A DNA stretch of 64,000 bases from the NCBI RefSeq assembly GCF_013415105.1, contig NZ_JACCDF010000002.1, positions 248,001 through 312,000 of the forward strand, in the 5' to 3' direction. This document shows positions 36,787 to 46,022 of the stretch, piece by piece; within the stretch, counting starts at the first letter, position 1, and every line of letters begins with the position of its first letter. Source of the stretch: Vreelandella salicampi (GTDB lineage: Bacteria; Pseudomonadota; Gammaproteobacteria; Pseudomonadales; Halomonadaceae). The position numbers and the translations under genes were made by a program. The notes beneath the pieces were generated by a model. It saw only the letters and a program-made list of their open reading frames with translations. It had not been told where the DNA came from and did not search any database.

Positions 36787-38226
36787 CTATCTCCTAAGAT
36801 CGCCGATAAAGCGCGAGTCGCGCTCCAGGCGAATGCTGTTGTCGATTTCAGACTCAATGGTTAATACAATTTCATGGCTTGGCTGGGTGATCGCATCTGC
36901 GTTAGCGGTCACGGTAATGGCCTCAGAGCGTGACTCACCCGCCGGCACGCTAATCGTGTCTTGGTCTAGGCGCAAACCTTCAAGACCCGAGGCACTGAGG
37001 CGGTAGGTGTGATCACGGTCATCGAGGTTACGCACCGTAAGGCTGTAAGAATTGCTGATGCGACCATCGCGCGTGACTTGGTAGAGCTGAGTACGCTCGC
37101 GCTCAGCTTCGACATCAAGCGGCATACGGTCGTTCACCGCCCAAGCGAACGCGCCAACCATCACCAGTAAAGCAGCCAAATAGCCCATCAGACGAGGGCG
37201 CAGAATATGCGTGGGCTTGCCCTCTAGAGCATTTTCCGTGGTGTAGCGAACCAATCCACGCGGGTATCCCATTTTGTCCATCACGCTGTCGCAAGCATCA
37301 ATACAAGCGGCGCAGGTGATGCACTCGTACTGTAGGCCGTCGCGGATATCGATTCCGGTAGGGCAGACCTGCACACATAGGTCGCAATCGATACAGTCGC
37401 CGTGCCCGGCAGCGCGAGCCTCTTCATGGCTTAGGCTTCTTTTACGCCTACCACGCGGCTCGCCGCGATCCGCATCGTAAGAAACAATCAGGGTATCGCG
37501 GTCGAACATCACCGACTGGAAGCGCGCGTACGGGCACATGTAGATGCACACTTGTTCGCGCAGCCAGCCAGCATTTAAGTAGGTGAACACCAAGAAAAAA
37601 CCGACCCAGAAGTAAGACCAGCCGTCAGCTTGCAGGGTGGCTAAATCAATGACCAAATCACGGATGGGGGTGAAATAGCCAACAAATGTTACGCCCGTGG
37701 CGAAGGCAATAAACAGCCACGCGGCGTGTTTCACTCCCTTGCGCGCGAATTTTTCTTTTGTCAGTGGCTGTTTATCGAGTTTGATGCGCTTGTTGCGCGG
37801 TCCTTCGATGCGGTGCTCAAGCCAAATAAACAGAAACGTCCAGACGCTTTGTGGGCAGGTGTAACCACACCAAACGCGCCCGGCAAACACGGTGATTAAG
37901 AAAAGGCCAAAGGCGCAGATAATCAGCAACCACGACAGCAGAACAAACTCCTGCGGATAAAACGTCGCAGTGAAAATGTGAAACTCACGGCCCGGTAAGT
38001 CAAACCAGATGGCCGGTCGACCGCCAATGTTGATCCAAGGAAGAAGAATAAACGCGAGCATCAACGCCCAGTTGGCACTGCGTCTCACCTTTTGAAAGAA
38101 GCCCTTAATTTCACGCACGTAGATATGCTCGCGTTCGGCATACATACTTTGCGTGACGGCTTCGCCCTTAGATGAACGCTGATTTTGCGGCTTAGGGGTG
38201 ACGTCTTTACTGGGTATCTTTTCCAT
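36787..38226 (-). CDS. ccoG: cbb3 oxidase accessory protein CcoG (RdxA/FixG-type ferredoxin)
   Basis: 479 residues: about five membrane helices, WCGYTCPQSVWTFLFIWLEHRIEGPR, two [4Fe-4S] clusters (CIDCDLCVQVCPTG and CITCAACIDACDSVM) and a C-terminal Ig-like domain. In other bacteria CcoG reduces Cu(II) for cbb3 assembly. The ATG at 38226 has no strong ribosome site; the frame is open to 38319 but that extension covers the ccoP terminator. First gene of ccoGHIS plus the TauE/SafE-like gene. Confidence 0.94.
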   Translation of the reverse strand: MEKIPSKDVTPKPQNQRSSKGEAVTQSMYAEREHIYVREIKGFFQKVRRSANWALMLAFILLPWINIGGRPAIWFDLPGREFHIFTATFYPQEFVLLSWLLIICAFGLFLITVFAGRVWCGYTCPQSVWTFLFIWLEHRIEGPRNKRIKLDKQPLTKEKFARKGVKHAAWLFIAFATGVTFVGYFTPIRDLVIDLATLQADGWSYFWVGFFLVFTYLNAGWLREQVCIYMCPYARFQSVMFDRDTLIVSYDADRGEPRGRRKRSLSHEEARAAGHGDCIDCDLCVQVCPTGIDIRDGLQYECITCAACIDACDSVMDKMGYPRGLVRYTTENALEGKPTHILRPRLMGYLAALLVMVGAFAWAVNDRMPLDVEAERERTQLYQVTRDGRISNSYSLTVRNLDDRDHTYRLSASGLEGLRLDQDTISVPAGESRSEAITVTANADAITQPSHEIVLTIESEIDNSIRLERDSRFIGDLRR

Positions 38227-38281
38227 AACAAAATCGCAACTCAAGGAGGCGGGAGAGCAATAGTCTAACGGTTTAGCCGTC

Positions 38282-38313
38282 AAAAAAGGGTGCGGCCTGC
38301 GGCCGCACCCTTT
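38282..38313 (-). terminator. Terminator of ccoNOQP
   Basis: AAAGGGTGCGGCC (38285-38297), loop TGC and GGCCGCACCCTTT (38301-38313) form a perfect stem; read on the minus strand it is followed by a run of six T. It begins about 20 bases after the ccoP stop and separates ccoNOQP from ccoG. Confidence 0.9.
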
Positions 38314-38333
38314 GATCACACATCAGCTAGTGC

Positions 38334-39263
38334 TTAGTCATTAAAGCGTAAGCTGTAGACGTAGGCAGCAACTAGGTGCACGCGCTCTTCACCAATGTAA
38401 GCAGCCTGGGCCGGCATGTGCCCATTACGGCCATTACGCAGCGTTTGGCGGATCGAGTCAGCTACCTCTTGCCCCGGCGCTAAATAGAGCCAGGTATCGT
38501 TGGTCAGGTTAGGCGCGCCCAACGCGGTATTGCCCGTTCCTTGCGGCGTGTGACACGCAGCACAGACCGACATAAAGGTGCTTTCGCCTTGTTCAGCACG
38601 GTCTTCGTCATGCTCTAGGCCTGAGAGAGACAGCACATACTGAGTGAGATTCTCAATGTTGTTTTCACCCAGCTGCTGCCAGGACGGCATCAAGCCATTA
38701 CGCCCGTTGTTTAGCGTAGTCACGATGTTTTCCGGTTCACCACCGTAAAGCCATTGATTGTCGGTGAGGTTGGGGAAACCATAACCACCTTGGGCGTTAG
38801 AACCGTGACAAACCGCACAGTTGTTTTGGAAGATACGCTCCGCCACCTGCATGGCTTCCTGGTCTTTCGCCAGCTCTGGAATAGGAACTTCCTGATACTG
38901 GGCGAAAATCGGTGCAAAACGCTCTTCCGCCTGTGCAACTTCTTTTTCCCACTGCCCTTCTTGAGACCACCCTAGAACACCCTCGAAGTTACCGAGGCCA
39001 GGGTAAAGAATCAGGTAGCCGATAGAAAAGATAACGGTACCCACGAACAGCTGGAACCACCATTTGGGTAGCGGATTGTCATACTCTTCAATCTCATCGG
39101 CGGCATGGCCTGTGGTTTCCACATTGCCTTCACTATCGGGCGTTTTGTCTGTTTTGCGGTTCGCAAACAACAACCAAGCGCTGATCGCAATGGTGCCGAG
39201 TGTGATAACAATGATCCAGGCACTCCAAAAGCTGGATAAGGAGTCGCCCCATAAATTATTCAT
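38334..39263 (-). CDS. ccoP: cbb3 cytochrome oxidase subunit III, di-haem cytochrome c CcoP
   Basis: 309 residues: two N-terminal membrane helices with DNPLPKWWFQLFVGTVIFSIGYLILYPGLG between, then two cytochrome c domains with CAVCHGSNAQGG and CAACHTPQGTG, and the axial methionines in GLMPSWQQL and GHMPAQ. Passes electrons from soluble cytochrome c to CcoO. The start overlaps ccoQ by four bases. Confidence 0.97.
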   Translation of the reverse strand: MNNLWGDSLSSFWSAWIIVITLGTIAISAWLLFANRKTDKTPDSEGNVETTGHAADEIEEYDNPLPKWWFQLFVGTVIFSIGYLILYPGLGNFEGVLGWSQEGQWEKEVAQAEERFAPIFAQYQEVPIPELAKDQEAMQVAERIFQNNCAVCHGSNAQGGYGFPNLTDNQWLYGGEPENIVTTLNNGRNGLMPSWQQLGENNIENLTQYVLSLSGLEHDEDRAEQGESTFMSVCAACHTPQGTGNTALGAPNLTNDTWLYLAPGQEVADSIRQTLRNGRNGHMPAQAAYIGEERVHLVAAYVYSLRFND

Positions 39264-39478
39264 GTGTTCTTATCTCCCCTGTCGTGGCGGGAATCTGCTT
39301 TATCTTGCGGTGAGGTAGGCTTGCCACGGGACGGTTGCTCATCGTCATCGGCGAAGGGTAGGTTAGCTGCTTCGTCGAAGTCCGGTTTGCGACGCTTCGA
39401 ATAGGCCCACCAGACAAGCCCCAGAAAAGCGATAAGTAGCACCAGCGTGATAAGCCCGCGAAAAGTTCCCATATCCAT
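39260..39478 (-). CDS. ccoQ: cbb3 oxidase subunit IV CcoQ
   Basis: 72 residues: one membrane helix (GLITLVLLIAFLGLVWWAY), SKRRKPDFDEAANLPF and a hydrophilic tail, as in FixQ/CcoQ. Stabilises the oxidase complex. It starts three bases after ccoO and overlaps ccoP. Confidence 0.95.
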   Translation of the reverse strand: MDMGTFRGLITLVLLIAFLGLVWWAYSKRRKPDFDEAANLPFADDDEQPSRGKPTSPQDKADSRHDRGDKNT

Positions 39479-39481
39479 AAC

Positions 39482-40090
39482 TTAACGATTGTCCTTGAGC
39501 ACGGTTCCTAACTGCTGTAAGTAAGCGATTAGGGCAGTAATTTCCTGCGTGCCGCGTACTTCAGCCGTTGCGTTGTCGATCTGCTCATCGGTGTACGGTA
39601 CACCTAAGCTTTTCAGCGTGCTCATCTTGGCTGGCGTATCTTCACCGTCGATCGTGTTTTCGAACAGCCATGGGTAAGCCGGCATAATCGATTCTGGCAC
39701 TACGTCGCGCGGGTTATACATGTGCGCGCGGTGCCAATCATCGCTGTAACGGCCGCCGACACGGGCGAGATCCGGGCCAGTACGCTTGGAACCCCACAGG
39801 AAGTTGTACTCGTAGACCTGTTCGCCGGCGACGCTGTACGGGCCATAGCGCTCGGTTTCAGCGCGGAACGGGCGAACCATCTGCGAGTGACAGCCAACGC
39901 AGCCTTCGCGGCGATAGATGTCACGCCCTTCAAGCTCCAGGGCGGTGAGGGGCTCAAGCCCCTCAACGGGTTCCGTGGTCTGCTTTTGGAAGAACAGTGG
40001 GACGATTTCGGCCAGGCCACCGAAACTGATCACAACCAGTATCAATACGGCAAGTAGGCCAACGTTCTTTTCAACAATTTCGTGTTTCAT
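39482..40090 (-). CDS. ccoO: cbb3 oxidase subunit II, mono-haem cytochrome c CcoO
   Basis: 202 residues: N-terminal membrane anchor ([28 protein letters not shown]), the haem motif in [17 protein letters not shown] and later [10 protein letters not shown] with the axial methionine. The ATG at 40090 matches family starts (MKHEIVEKN); a TTG nine bases upstream is an alternative because the best ribosome site (GGAGAAG) sits between the two. Confidence 0.96.
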   Translation of the reverse strand: MKHEIVEKNVGLLAVLILVVISFGGLAEIVPLFFQKQTTEPVEGLEPLTALELEGRDIYRREGCVGCHSQMVRPFRAETERYGPYSVAGEQVYEYNFLWGSKRTGPDLARVGGRYSDDWHRAHMYNPRDVVPESIMPAYPWLFENTIDGEDTPAKMSTLKSLGVPYTDEQIDNATAEVRGTQEITALIAYLQQLGTVLKDNR

Positions 40091-40108
40091 TGGTCTCAAC
40101 TTCTCCGT

Positions 40109-41536
40109 TTAAGCAGCTTGCGGTGCCGGCTGCTGACTAATGGCTTCGTTGCGTTTGATCGTACGGTAGACGTTGTAGGCCATGATCAGCATACCGGTGA
40201 CCCAAAACAGACCGCCGACCAAGCGAACAAAGTAGCCCGGTGCGCTGGCCTCGACCGCTTCAACGAAGGTGTACATCAGCGTGCCGTCTGGGTTGATGGC
40301 GCGCCACATCAGGCCTTGTAGGATACCGTTGACCCACATAGAGGCGATGTACAGTACGGTGCCGATAGTGGCCAGCCAGAAGTGAACCGCAATCAAATTA
40401 ACCGAGTGCATCTCAGTACGGCCGAACAAGCGTGGAATGAGGTGGTACATCGAGCCGATGGTGATCATGGCAACCCAGCCAAGCGCGCCAGCGTGCACGT
40501 GACCAATCGTCCAGTCGGTGTAGTGCGACAGAGCGTTCACGGTCTTAACAGCCATCATTGGGCCTTCAAACGTCGACATGCCATAGAAGGAAAGAGCTAC
40601 GACGAGGAAGCGCAACGTCGGATCGGTGCGCAGCTTATGCCAAGCGCCGGAGAGCGTCATCATGCCGTTGATCATGCCGCCCCAGGAGGGTGCCAGCAAG
40701 ATAATGGACATTACCATACCGAGCGACTGTGCCCAGTTGGGCAGCGCGGTGTAGTGCAGGTGGTGGGGGCCGGCCCACATGTACACCATGATCAGCGCCC
40801 AGAAGTGAACGATAGAAAGACGATAAGAATAAACCGGACGCTCGGCTTGCTTAGGCACGAAGTAGTACATCATGCCGAGAAAGCCTGCTGTCAGGAAGAA
40901 ACCTACGGCATTGTGGCCATACCACCACTGAACCATTGCATCGATGGTGCCAGCGTAGATGGAGGTGGAGTACATGGCGGTAACGGGGATGGCGGCATTA
41001 TTAACGATATGCAGCACGGCAATCGTTAAAATGAACGAAGCAAAGAACCAGTTAGCCACGTAGATATGCGAGGTTTTACGCTGCTTAATCGTCATTAAGA
41101 AGATTAGCGCGTAAGTAACCCATACGACGGCGATCAAAATGTTGATCGGCCACTCCAGCTCGGCATATTCCTTGGTGGTGGTATAGCCCAACGGAAGTGT
41201 GACAACGGCGGAGAGAATAACCGCTTGCCAACCCCAGAACGTAAATGCCGCAAGCTTGTCGGAGAACAGACGAGTTTGGCAGGTACGCTGAACAACATAA
41301 TAAGAGGTGGCAAAAAGCGCCGATCCGCCAAACGCGAAGATAACGGCATTAGTGTGGAGAGGGCGGAGACGCCCAAAGCTTGTCCAAGGTAATCCGAGGT
41401 TCAGTTCTGGCCATACCAGCTGTGCGGCGAGGATGACACCGATCGTCATTCCCACGATGCCCCACACAACAGTCATGATCGCGAACTGCCGAACTACCTT
41501 GTAGTTGTAGGTCGGGTGTTCAATTGCTGTGCTCAT
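40109..41536 (-). CDS. ccoN: cbb3 cytochrome oxidase subunit I CcoN
   Basis: Catalytic haem-copper subunit reducing oxygen with high affinity. 475 residues with about 12 membrane helices; [29 protein letters not shown] holds the haem b ligand, [30 protein letters not shown] the cross-linked His-Tyr region and CuB histidine, and [20 protein letters not shown] the other CuB histidines. GGGAA precedes the ATG. First gene of ccoNOQP, with a candidate ANR promoter. Confidence 0.97.
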   Translation of the reverse strand: MSTAIEHPTYNYKVVRQFAIMTVVWGIVGMTIGVILAAQLVWPELNLGLPWTSFGRLRPLHTNAVIFAFGGSALFATSYYVVQRTCQTRLFSDKLAAFTFWGWQAVILSAVVTLPLGYTTTKEYAELEWPINILIAVVWVTYALIFLMTIKQRKTSHIYVANWFFASFILTIAVLHIVNNAAIPVTAMYSTSIYAGTIDAMVQWWYGHNAVGFFLTAGFLGMMYYFVPKQAERPVYSYRLSIVHFWALIMVYMWAGPHHLHYTALPNWAQSLGMVMSIILLAPSWGGMINGMMTLSGAWHKLRTDPTLRFLVVALSFYGMSTFEGPMMAVKTVNALSHYTDWTIGHVHAGALGWVAMITIGSMYHLIPRLFGRTEMHSVNLIAVHFWLATIGTVLYIASMWVNGILQGLMWRAINPDGTLMYTFVEAVEASAPGYFVRLVGGLFWVTGMLIMAYNVYRTIKRNEAISQQPAPQAA

Positions 41537-41579
41537 TTCATGTTCCCATCGAACGCGGTTAAGGGGGTAACCCGGTGTT

Positions 41580-41621
41580 ATTGTGCCCGGGTGCGACCAC
41601 CCGCTTGATGATGCAGGTCAA
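41580..41621 (-). promoter_or_regulatory. Candidate ANR-dependent promoter of ccoNOQP
   Basis: On the minus strand TTGAC-CTGC-ATCAT (41608-41621) matches 9 of 10 bases of the ANR/FNR consensus, and exactly 22 bases later CACAAT (41580-41585) resembles a -10 box. This is class II geometry with the site at -41.5. The start of transcription would be about 37 bases before the ccoN start codon. Confidence 0.75.
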
Positions 41622-41700
41622 TATCCGTTAGGGATTCTAGCGCAGCTAACGCATAACCTGAACACACCAATTGGTTTAGCCAGCATTACTGAGATATCTC

Positions 41701-42438
41701 ATGCGCCATTATGCCGAGCAAGGTTACGCCGAAATCAATCGCACTGTATTTCATCGAGAGTTACAAAAAGGGGGTAGTGGCGCCTTTTATATCGAGGGCC
41801 GCGGTCCTGTGACGCTTCAAGGCGAGCCTATTTTGGGGCATTTGCTATTTGCCCATGGGGCGGGGGCGGGGCAAGATTCTGCTTTCATGCGTCAATTTGT
41901 CACCTCCTTGGCACGCTGCGGGGTGCAAGTGCTGACGTTGGATTTCAGCTATATGCAGCAGATGCACGAAAGCGGTCGTCGACGCCCACCGCCTAAGGTC
42001 GATAAGCTTGTCGACGAACTGGCCCAATGGTGCCGCTTTGTCGAACAGGTTTTACCCAGCCCCCTCTGGGTCGGCGGCAAATCGATGGGCGGACGAGTGG
42101 CGAGCATGCTGGCGACTCAACAGTCGGTTGCAGGCGTTATTGTGGCGGGTTACCCGTTCCATCCGGCGCGCACGCCTGAAAAACGTCGACTTGCCCACTG
42201 GCCGCAGGTGGCGTGCCCTGCGTTAATTATTCAGGGCGAACGCGACCCTCTTGGCACTCGCCAAGAAGTTGAAGGTTATACGCTTCCCGCCAATGTGAAT
42301 GTTGAGTGGTTAACAGAGGGTGATCACGACTTTAAACCGCGGCGCTCAACTGGACTATCTCAGCAAGTTTTAATTGACGAGGCTGCATTACTTGCGGCAT
42401 CCTTCGTCCGCGCTTGCACAGCAGCTAGCGGTGGGTGA
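41701..42438 (+). CDS. Alpha/beta hydrolase of the KANL3/Tex30-like family
   Basis: 245 residues. LLFAHGAGAGQDSAFM is the oxyanion-hole region, GGKSMGGRVASML the nucleophile elbow (Ser), GERDPLGTRQEV supplies the acid and GDHDFKPRRSTG the histidine, so the triad is complete. The substrate is unknown. It is divergent from ccoN, 164 bases apart. Confidence 0.85.
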   Translation: MRHYAEQGYAEINRTVFHRELQKGGSGAFYIEGRGPVTLQGEPILGHLLFAHGAGAGQDSAFMRQFVTSLARCGVQVLTLDFSYMQQMHESGRRRPPPKVDKLVDELAQWCRFVEQVLPSPLWVGGKSMGGRVASMLATQQSVAGVIVAGYPFHPARTPEKRRLAHWPQVACPALIIQGERDPLGTRQEVEGYTLPANVNVEWLTEGDHDFKPRRSTGLSQQVLIDEAALLAASFVRACTAASGG

Positions 42439-42466
42439 GAAATCTACACCGAGATAAGAAATAGGG

Positions 42467-42494
42467 TTGACTTATCAAGCCGCTTAGGTAGAAT
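42467..42494 (+). promoter_or_regulatory. Promoter of the tRNA cluster
   Basis: TTGACT (42467-42472), a 16-base spacer and TAGAAT (42489-42494), followed by a GC-rich discriminator (GCAGCGCC) typical of stable-RNA promoters. The first tRNA begins 19 bases after the -10 element. Confidence 0.75.
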
Positions 42495-42513
42495 GCAGCG
42501 CCACGTGACCAGC

Positions 42514-42589
42514 GGGTGGTTAGCTCAGTTGGGAGAGCACCAGCCTTACAAGCTGGGGGTCACTGGTTCGAACCCAGTACCACCCACCA
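42514..42589 (+). tRNA. tRNA-Val(TAC), copy 1
   Basis: A 76-base cloverleaf with acceptor GGGTGGT/ACCACCC, anticodon loop CTTACAA (anticodon TAC, valine), TTCGAAC T-loop and an encoded CCA end. First gene of a five-tRNA cluster. Confidence 0.97.
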
Positions 42590-42675
42590 CTTTGTGGTTC
42601 CCTGTTCGCGTTAGTAATAGAAAGTCGAGTAAAAGAGACAGTAAGAGAAAAGCAAATGCTTTTGATGTTTTATGT

Positions 42676-42752
42676 GGACCGGTAGTTCAGTTGGTTAGAA
42701 TGCCGGCCTGTCACGCCGGAGGTCGCGAGTTCGAGTCTCGTCCGGTCCGCCA
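42676..42752 (+). tRNA. tRNA-Asp(GTC), copy 1
   Basis: A 77-base cloverleaf with acceptor GGACCGG/CCGGTCC, anticodon loop CTGTCAC (anticodon GTC, aspartate), TTCGAGT T-loop and encoded CCA. Confidence 0.97.
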
Positions 42753-42793
42753 ACATCACATGCCAATCGTTATTTCTCACTTTATCGTTATGT

Positions 42794-42870
42794 GGACCGG
42801 TAGTTCAGTTGGTTAGAATGCCGGCCTGTCACGCCGGAGGTCGCGAGTTCGAGTCTCGTCCGGTCCGCCA
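42794..42870 (+). tRNA. tRNA-Asp(GTC), copy 2
   Basis: Identical by eye to the copy at 42676 over all 77 bases, with the preceding TATGT also shared; a local duplication is likely. Confidence 0.97.
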
Positions 42871-42889
42871 CGATAAACCTGTACTCCCT

Positions 42890-42965
42890 GGGTGGTTAGC
42901 TCAGTTGGGAGAGCACCAGCCTTACAAGCTGGGGGTCACTGGTTCGAACCCAGTACCACCCACCA
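42890..42965 (+). tRNA. tRNA-Val(TAC), copy 2
   Basis: Identical by eye to the copy at 42514 over all 76 bases, including the encoded CCA. Confidence 0.97.
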
Positions 42966-43020
42966 TTTAAAAGATCTTAATTGAGTTCTTTTAAACGGTA
43001 GCAACAAACGCTTTGTCTGC

Positions 43021-43097
43021 GGACCGGTAGTTCAGTTGGTTAGAATGCCGGCCTGTCACGCCGGAGGTCGCGAGTTCGAGTCTCGTCCGGTCCGCCA
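43021..43097 (+). tRNA. tRNA-Asp(GTC), copy 3
   Basis: Third identical copy of the aspartate tRNA; last gene of the cluster and followed by a strong terminator. Confidence 0.97.
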
Positions 43098-43130
43098 TTA
43101 AGCGATATCAGCATTGCTGACAGAATTTAT

Positions 43131-43161
43131 AAAGCCCCAGGCCATTGGTCTGGGGCTTTTT
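43131..43161 (+). terminator. Terminator of the tRNA cluster
   Basis: AAAGCCCCAG (43131-43140) pairs with CTGGGGCTTT (43150-43159), with further pairing inside the loop, and a run of five T follows. It lies 34 bases after the last tRNA, and in the opposite sense could also stop transcripts from glcG. Confidence 0.9.
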
Positions 43162-43175
43162 CGTCGTTGATCCTT

Positions 43176-43580
43176 TTAGCCGGGAATTACGCTAACCGCG
43201 GCCTTAGCCACCTGCACATCCTGGTCGGGTTTGACGCCGGAAATGCCCACGGCACCGACGACATTACCGTCGACGATGATAGGGACGCCGCCAGACAGCA
43301 GCCCTTGCAACGGGGCGGAAACAAACGCCGTGCGTCCACCGTTGATCATCTCTTCAAATACTTGCGTTTCCTTGCGCCCCATTGCAGCGCTACGGGCTTT
43401 TTGCGTGGCGACGTCGGCGGTAAACGGTGCTGCACCGTCAAGGCGGCGCAGGGCAAGCAAGTGGCCGCCGTCGTCAGCTACGGCAACGGTGATCGCCCAA
43501 CCTTCGCGTTCGGCTTCTTTTTGGGCAGCGTCGAGTACGTGGTTGACGTCGGCTTGCGCTAAAACGGCTTTGGTTTGCAT
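43176..43580 (-). CDS. glcG: GlcG/HbpS-like DUF336 protein
   Basis: 134 residues of the GlcG/HbpS family: LDAAQKEAEREGWAITVAVADDGGHLLALRRLDGA, then SAAMGRKETQVFEEM and GGVPIIVDGNVVGAVGISGV. Family members bind haem or act in glycolate use; the exact job of GlcG is not settled. The start at 43580 follows AGGAT. Last gene of glcDEFG. Confidence 0.92.
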   Translation of the reverse strand: MQTKAVLAQADVNHVLDAAQKEAEREGWAITVAVADDGGHLLALRRLDGAAPFTADVATQKARSAAMGRKETQVFEEMINGGRTAFVSAPLQGLLSGGVPIIVDGNVVGAVGISGVKPDQDVQVAKAAVSVIPG

Positions 43581-43642
43581 GGTGATATCCTTTTGATTTC
43601 CAGGGGGTTTTAGATAATGGTTCAGGCTATTATTGAGCAATA

Positions 43643-44875
43643 TCAGGCTAGCGCCGTATCGACGACTTCGATCCAGTGGCGTACCGGCGTGCGGTTAGCG
43701 CCAGCCAAATGGGTCTGGCAGCCGATATTGGCGGTGACGATCATTTCCGGGTTACCTGCTTCCAGCGCGTTGAGCTTGTTATCGCGAAGTTCGGTGGCCA
43801 GTTCCGGCTGCGTGATGGAGTAGGTGCCCGCCGAACCGCAGCATAAGTGAGCGTCTTGCACCGGTGTCAGCGCAAAGCCGAGTTGGGTAAGAACGCCTTC
43901 CACCGCGCCATTGAGTTTTTGCGCGTGCTGCAAGGTGCACGGGCAGTGAAACGCCAAGCGCTGGCTGGTTTTAATTTGCAGTTCGTCTAGCGGCTCGTCG
44001 CGCAATATCTCAACTAAATCTTTGGCCAGCGCGCTGATTTTCTGCGCTTTGTCGGCATACGCCGGGTCGTTTTTGAGCATCTCGCCATACTCTTTAACGA
44101 AGGCACCACAGCCGCTTGCGGTTTGCACGATAGCTTCAGCACCGTGTTCGACGTGCGGCCACCAAGCGTCTATATTGGCGCGAATGCGCTCGCGGCCCTC
44201 TTCCTGGGCGTTCAAGTGAAAATCAATCGCGCCGCAGCAGCCAGCTTCGGAAACCGGCGTGACGCTAATGCCCAAACGGTCGAGCACGCGTGCCGTCGCG
44301 GCATTGGTGTTGGGCGAAAGTCCGGGCTGAACGCAGCCCTCAAGCATCAACACCTGGCGCGAATGGCGGTCGGCGGCGGGACGCATGCCTGCATCCACCG
44401 GCGCTGGTGGCATCTTATCGCGTAGCTTACCCGGGACGAGCGGCTTAAACGTTTGGCCGAGCTTTAACAGCGCGGCGAAGCGCTTCGGATCTACCAGCAT
44501 TTTGCGCAGTGCATAGCGCTGCGCGCGCTCGGCGGCCGGGCGCGGCACGCGGCGTTCGATTTCAGCGCGGCCGATATTGAGCAGCTTGTGATACTCGACG
44601 CCAGACGGGCAGGTGGTTTCGCAATTCTGGCATGTCAGGCAGCGGTCGAGGTGAAGCCGCGTCTCTTCGGTGACTTGGTCGTCATCTTCGGGGCTCTCTA
44701 ACAGCTCCTTCATTAAATAGATGCGCCCGCGTGGGCCGTCGCGCTCATCGCCTAGCAACTGATAGGTGGGGCAGGTGGCGTTGCAAAAGCCACAGTGTAC
44801 GCAGGTGCGAAGAATGCGCTCGGCTTCCTGAATATGCGGCTTCTGGCGGTCAGCGTCGGTAAAGTGCGTCTGCAT
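43643..44875 (-). CDS. glcF: Glycolate oxidase iron-sulfur subunit GlcF
   Basis: 410 residues (E. coli 407). Two [4Fe-4S] motifs, CVHCGFCNATCPTY and CLTCQNCETTCPSG, are near the N-terminus; the C-terminal half has two CCG-type domains (EAGCCGAIDFHL, HLCCGSAGTYSI). It accepts electrons from GlcD/GlcE and passes them to the respiratory chain at the inner membrane. The ATG at 44875 follows GAGGAGAG. Confidence 0.96.
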   Translation of the reverse strand: MQTHFTDADRQKPHIQEAERILRTCVHCGFCNATCPTYQLLGDERDGPRGRIYLMKELLESPEDDDQVTEETRLHLDRCLTCQNCETTCPSGVEYHKLLNIGRAEIERRVPRPAAERAQRYALRKMLVDPKRFAALLKLGQTFKPLVPGKLRDKMPPAPVDAGMRPAADRHSRQVLMLEGCVQPGLSPNTNAATARVLDRLGISVTPVSEAGCCGAIDFHLNAQEEGRERIRANIDAWWPHVEHGAEAIVQTASGCGAFVKEYGEMLKNDPAYADKAQKISALAKDLVEILRDEPLDELQIKTSQRLAFHCPCTLQHAQKLNGAVEGVLTQLGFALTPVQDAHLCCGSAGTYSITQPELATELRDNKLNALEAGNPEMIVTANIGCQTHLAGANRTPVRHWIEVVDTALA

Positions 44876-44902
44876 GTCAGCTCTCCTCAATAAAGCGCGG
44901 GA

Positions 44903-46003
44903 TTAAAACGCCGCATAAAGACGACCGGGGTTGAAGATGCCGTGGGCATCAAGCTCCGCCTTCAGGTTGCGGTGATACTTCTCCACCACCGGGTTGAGTG
45001 GGGTGAAGGGGTCGGCCGCGCCGCCGTATGCCGCTGGCGTATAGCAGGTGGCATGGCCGCCAGCGTGTTGACACGCCTGGCGCAGCGTCTCGGCGTCGAG
45101 TGAGGTTTTGACAAAACGCTGGCTGCCGGCCCAATCGTAGAAGATATCGCTTTCGGGAATATCCAGCGCTAACGGCGGGGTGTTGGGGGGTAGCGACAAC
45201 CGCCATAGCGCCTTGTCGTTATTTTGGGTGAAGAAGGCGTGCTCCAAGTCGCGCAGCTCCCGCCAGAAATCTGCGTCGAGCGCTTCGCCACCCAGGCGGT
45301 CGCGGGTCGCGTTTATCGAGCTTTTGCCGCCTTCCAAGCGCAGGAATAACTCGCCATCGTGCCAGGCGGCGGCGGTAATCGGCAGCGGCTGGCGGCCGAG
45401 TTCCGCGAGTTTTTTGAGCGCGTCGCTCAAGGGTAGTGAGAGCTTCAGGCTGTGGCTCGCGGTGGGTTTGGGCAGCACCTTAAAGGAGATATCCGCCAGC
45501 ACACCGAGCGTGCCCTGCGCGCCGGCCATTAGGCGTGACATATCGTAGCCGGCGACGTTTTTCATCACCTCGCCGCCAAAGCGCAAGAGTTTGCCTTCTT
45601 GGGTAATCACGTGGGAGCCGAGAACGAAATCACGCACGGCCCCGGCCCAAGGGCGCCTTGGACCGGAGAGACCGGTGGCCACGGCGCCGCCGATGGTGCT
45701 GGCCGCGCCAAAGCGCGGCGGCTCGAAGGCGAGCATCTGGTTATGCTCGGCGAGCGCGGCTTCCAGCGCACTGATGGGGGTGCCTGCGCGCACGGTCACC
45801 ACCAGCTCAACCGGGTCGTAGTGAACAATGCCGCTGTGCTCGGCGATGTTAAGGGGCTCTCCCTCCACGGGGCGGCCGTAAAAGGCGCGGGTATCGGCGC
45901 CGACGATGCGAAGCGGCGTGCGCTTCGCGTGGGCTTTTTTCACCTGCTCGCACAAGGCATCGGCGATATCGTGCTCGGCAGTCTGTGTCGTCGTGTCGGT
46001 CAT
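44903..46003 (-). CDS. glcE: Glycolate oxidase FAD-binding subunit GlcE
   Basis: 366 residues with a PCMH-type FAD domain (VRAGTPISALEAALAEHNQMLAFEPPRFGAASTIGGAVATGLSGPRRPWAGAVRDFVLG) and FNPGRLYAAF at the C-terminus. Partner of GlcD in the glycolate dehydrogenase. The start at 46003 follows AGGAAAG; the frame extends to 46144 into glcD and that part is not GlcE-like. Confidence 0.95.
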   Translation of the reverse strand: MTDTTTQTAEHDIADALCEQVKKAHAKRTPLRIVGADTRAFYGRPVEGEPLNIAEHSGIVHYDPVELVVTVRAGTPISALEAALAEHNQMLAFEPPRFGAASTIGGAVATGLSGPRRPWAGAVRDFVLGSHVITQEGKLLRFGGEVMKNVAGYDMSRLMAGAQGTLGVLADISFKVLPKPTASHSLKLSLPLSDALKKLAELGRQPLPITAAAWHDGELFLRLEGGKSSINATRDRLGGEALDADFWRELRDLEHAFFTQNNDKALWRLSLPPNTPPLALDIPESDIFYDWAGSQRFVKTSLDAETLRQACQHAGGHATCYTPAAYGGAADPFTPLNPVVEKYHRNLKAELDAHGIFNPGRLYAAF

Positions 46004-46022
46004 GATCTTTCCTGCGGGCCAA

